A stretch of 64,000 bases of DNA from a virus: IMG/VR virus record IMGVR_UViG_3300037116_000081, positions 21,925-85,924 of that record; one strand, 5' to 3'. The notes under the pieces were generated by a model. That model had not been told where the DNA came from. It did not search any database and was given only the letters and a program-made list of their open reading frames with translations. The position numbers and the translations under genes are program-made. Below, piece by piece: positions 62,944 to 64,000 of this stretch; the first letter of the stretch is position 1, and the number at the start of each line of letters is the position of its first letter.

Positions 62944-63250
62944 CCGTGTCACGAAGCACGGCGTCAAAGGCTTCGAGCGGTATCAGTGGCGCGCCGTCTT
63001 TGCCTGTGACTTCCAGGCTAGTTTGTCGAAGTTGGGGATGAACGTACTTGGCCAGTTCCGCGTGCATCCTCGCTCGAATTGGCAGATCCGCTGTGGGGTC
63101 CGCCGCAATCATTGCCATGCCTTCGATGGGATTGACGCCAAGTTTATCGAGCAGTCCCGCGACGTCGCGCGTGATCTTGTTCTTGCTCTTGAGTTTGCGC
63201 CCGCCAACTTTCGGATGCCCTGGTTGAAATGTTGTGCTTGCCTTAGCCAC
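62924..63250 (-). CDS. terS: terminase small subunit-like protein
   Basis: 108 residues from GTG 63250, overlapping the large subunit by 20 nt. Basic N-terminus (GHPKVGGRKLKSKNKI) then helices (VAGLLDKLGVNPIEGMAMIA, IRARMHAELAKYVHPQ). Sequence and position fit the DNA-recognising small subunit. Confidence 0.75.
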   Translation of the reverse strand: MAKASTTFQPGHPKVGGRKLKSKNKITRDVAGLLDKLGVNPIEGMAMIAADPTADLPIRARMHAELAKYVHPQLRQTSLEVTGKDGAPLIPLEAFDAVLRDTDDSTTP

Positions 63251-63288
63251 TATCCACTCACTAATTCCGGAGCTTCAGGATAGCACAC

Positions 63289-63300
63289 ACTTGCGCAACT
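63289..63300 (-). promoter_or_regulatory. palindrome half-site upstream of the small terminase gene
   Basis: CACTTGCGCAACT-type core present 39 nt before GTG 63250, but no matching -10 at 17 bp. Probably an operator copy without its own promoter, or a degenerated promoter. Confidence 0.4.
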
Positions 63301-63655
63301 AAACGGGCAACCGTTCTTCCATCCGCACTAGCTGCGCTTCAATGAGTTCCAGCCGTTTGGTGTTGGAATGGTGCATCGTGAGCGATTCGTTTCGGTTGAT
63401 GTAGGCGTTGCCGAGATTGTCCATGATGGACTTGTATAGTCCGGCGTGGTCTACCGCGAAGTCCGCGCGCATCTTCGCCATCTCAAGCTGCACTTTGCCC
63501 AGCTCGATCGTGAAACCCGCGCGCATCTCAGACATAGACCCGTTTACACGTAAGTTCATGATTAACATCAGGACAGTGCCTGCGGCTCCAAGGAAAGCTA
63601 GTATGATTGCTATTACATCACCAGTTGTGAGCGTCACTGGAATGGAGTCTAGCAC
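63299..63655 (-). CDS. membrane-anchored coiled-coil protein
   Basis: 118 residues, GTG start; membrane segment VIAIILAFLGAAGTVLMLIM then heptads (VQLEMAKMRADFAVDHAGLY). Same architecture as 4774-5181. Spanin/holin accessory type possible. Confidence 0.6.
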   Translation of the reverse strand: MLDSIPVTLTTGDVIAIILAFLGAAGTVLMLIMNLRVNGSMSEMRAGFTIELGKVQLEMAKMRADFAVDHAGLYKSIMDNLGNAYINRNESLTMHHSNTKRLELIEAQLVRMEERLPV

Positions 63656-63686
63656 ACCGTAAGATGCTTCACGCGAGGCTTTTGTT

Positions 63687-63890
63687 TCACAATCCGTAGC
63701 GCTGAGCGTGCTCCATCATCCGTGGCCACCAACTACCAGGCTGAGGACGGGGTCCGTCGTAGCCGATCATCCAGTATTCCCGCGCGCCCTTGAGAAGTCG
63801 CCTTGCTCCCCCGCTGCCGCCCGGCATGTACCAACCTTCACGCATCGCGAGCGCTCGGTCCTTTCGTGGCAGACTTACGATCTGCTTCAC
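63687..63890 (-). CDS. conserved small protein, paralogue of 19701-19904
   Basis: 67 residues from GTG (KQIVSLPRKDRALAMREGWY). See 19701-19904. The duplication continues past the window end. Confidence 0.6.
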   Translation of the reverse strand: MKQIVSLPRKDRALAMREGWYMPGGSGGARRLLKGAREYWMIGYDGPRPQPGSWWPRMMEHAQRYGL

Positions 63891-64000
63891 TACTTTCCTT
63901 TGGCGAATGATTCACGGCAGTCCACTTGGCCGCCGTTTAAGATTGGAATTCCACCCTTGGCTATGCACGCATCGACTATCTTGGTCTGGATTTCCAGCAT
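63695..64000. repeat. 306-bp duplication, copy 2 (copy 1 at 19709-20014)
   Basis: About 95% identical, fully identical over the last ~110 bp at the window edge. Implies recent duplication or gene conversion between positions 44 kb apart. Confidence 0.9.
63890..64000 (-). CDS. 3' part of the membrane-anchored protein (copy of 19904-20212), truncated by window
   Basis: The visible residues (MLEIQTKIVDACIAKGGIPI, LNGGQVDCRESFAKGK) are identical to the end of 19904-20212. Confidence 0.6.
   Translation of the reverse strand: MLEIQTKIVDACIAKGGIPILNGGQVDCRESFAKGK

Noticed and set aside
63289-63300. Full promoter for the terminase genes
   Set aside because: The palindrome core is present but no -10 lies at 17 bp, so it is listed only as a possible operator.

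Overview
The window is about 64 kb of a tailed double-stranded DNA bacteriophage (siphovirus-like). It carries terminase, portal, a MuF-type head protein, capsid protease, major capsid protein, connector, tail terminator, major tail protein, tail assembly chaperones, a 1330-residue tape measure protein and tail tip/spike proteins. I see no integrase, tRNA-flanked att site, DNA polymerase, primase or helicase, so part of the genome probably lies outside the window. The host cannot be read directly. Two phage proteins end in PEP-CTERM-like tails, which fits a Gram-negative soil or water host with exosortase, for example an acidobacterium; this is inference only.

Layout. Positions 1-9970 are on the + strand: secreted or virion-surface beta-rich proteins (FG-GAP-like, concanavalin-like), then many small genes with an N6-adenine methyltransferase, a GH25 lysozyme, a second putative muramidase and a holin-like protein. 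From 9963 leftward to the right edge of the window nearly all genes are on the - strand. In transcription order from the right edge they are: terminase (63.3-61.5 kb); an island of glycosyltransferases, FkbM/TylF-type methyltransferases and a sigma factor placed between terminase and portal (60.9-53.6 kb); portal; a phosphohistidine-phosphatase/MuF fusion; a C5 cytosine methyltransferase; capsid genes; tail genes (to 31.6 kb); a ribbon-helix-helix regulator; a recombination module (Gp157-like, DUF669-like, VRR-NUC); and a long tract (26-10 kb) of small genes with several internal duplications.

The most unusual content is a family of about 24 short hairpins confined to 4.3-19.6 kb, plus one remnant at 30.2 kb. 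Each has a 7-8 bp stem whose sequence varies with compensating changes and a nearly constant 9-nt loop. Read in the direction of transcription they alternate: an 'A' hairpin (loop ACTGGAGTA) before one to three genes, then a 'B' or 'C' hairpin with the complementary loop after or inside the last gene. Eleven such bounded gene cassettes can be drawn. A hairpins usually sit in tiny ORFs overlapping the next start codon; B and C hairpins are often translated as the C-terminus of unrelated proteins. I consider this the best candidate for an undescribed system (paired kissing hairpins and/or a cassette-exchange system).

A second shared signal is a set of promoter-like sites on the - strand with a palindromic -35 box (core ACTTGCGCAAGT), a constant 17-bp spacer and a -10-like hexamer. 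Four of them place the start codon only 6-7 nt after the -10 box, which predicts leaderless mRNAs. A phage sigma factor and a ribbon-helix-helix protein are both encoded here and are the obvious candidates to act on these sites.
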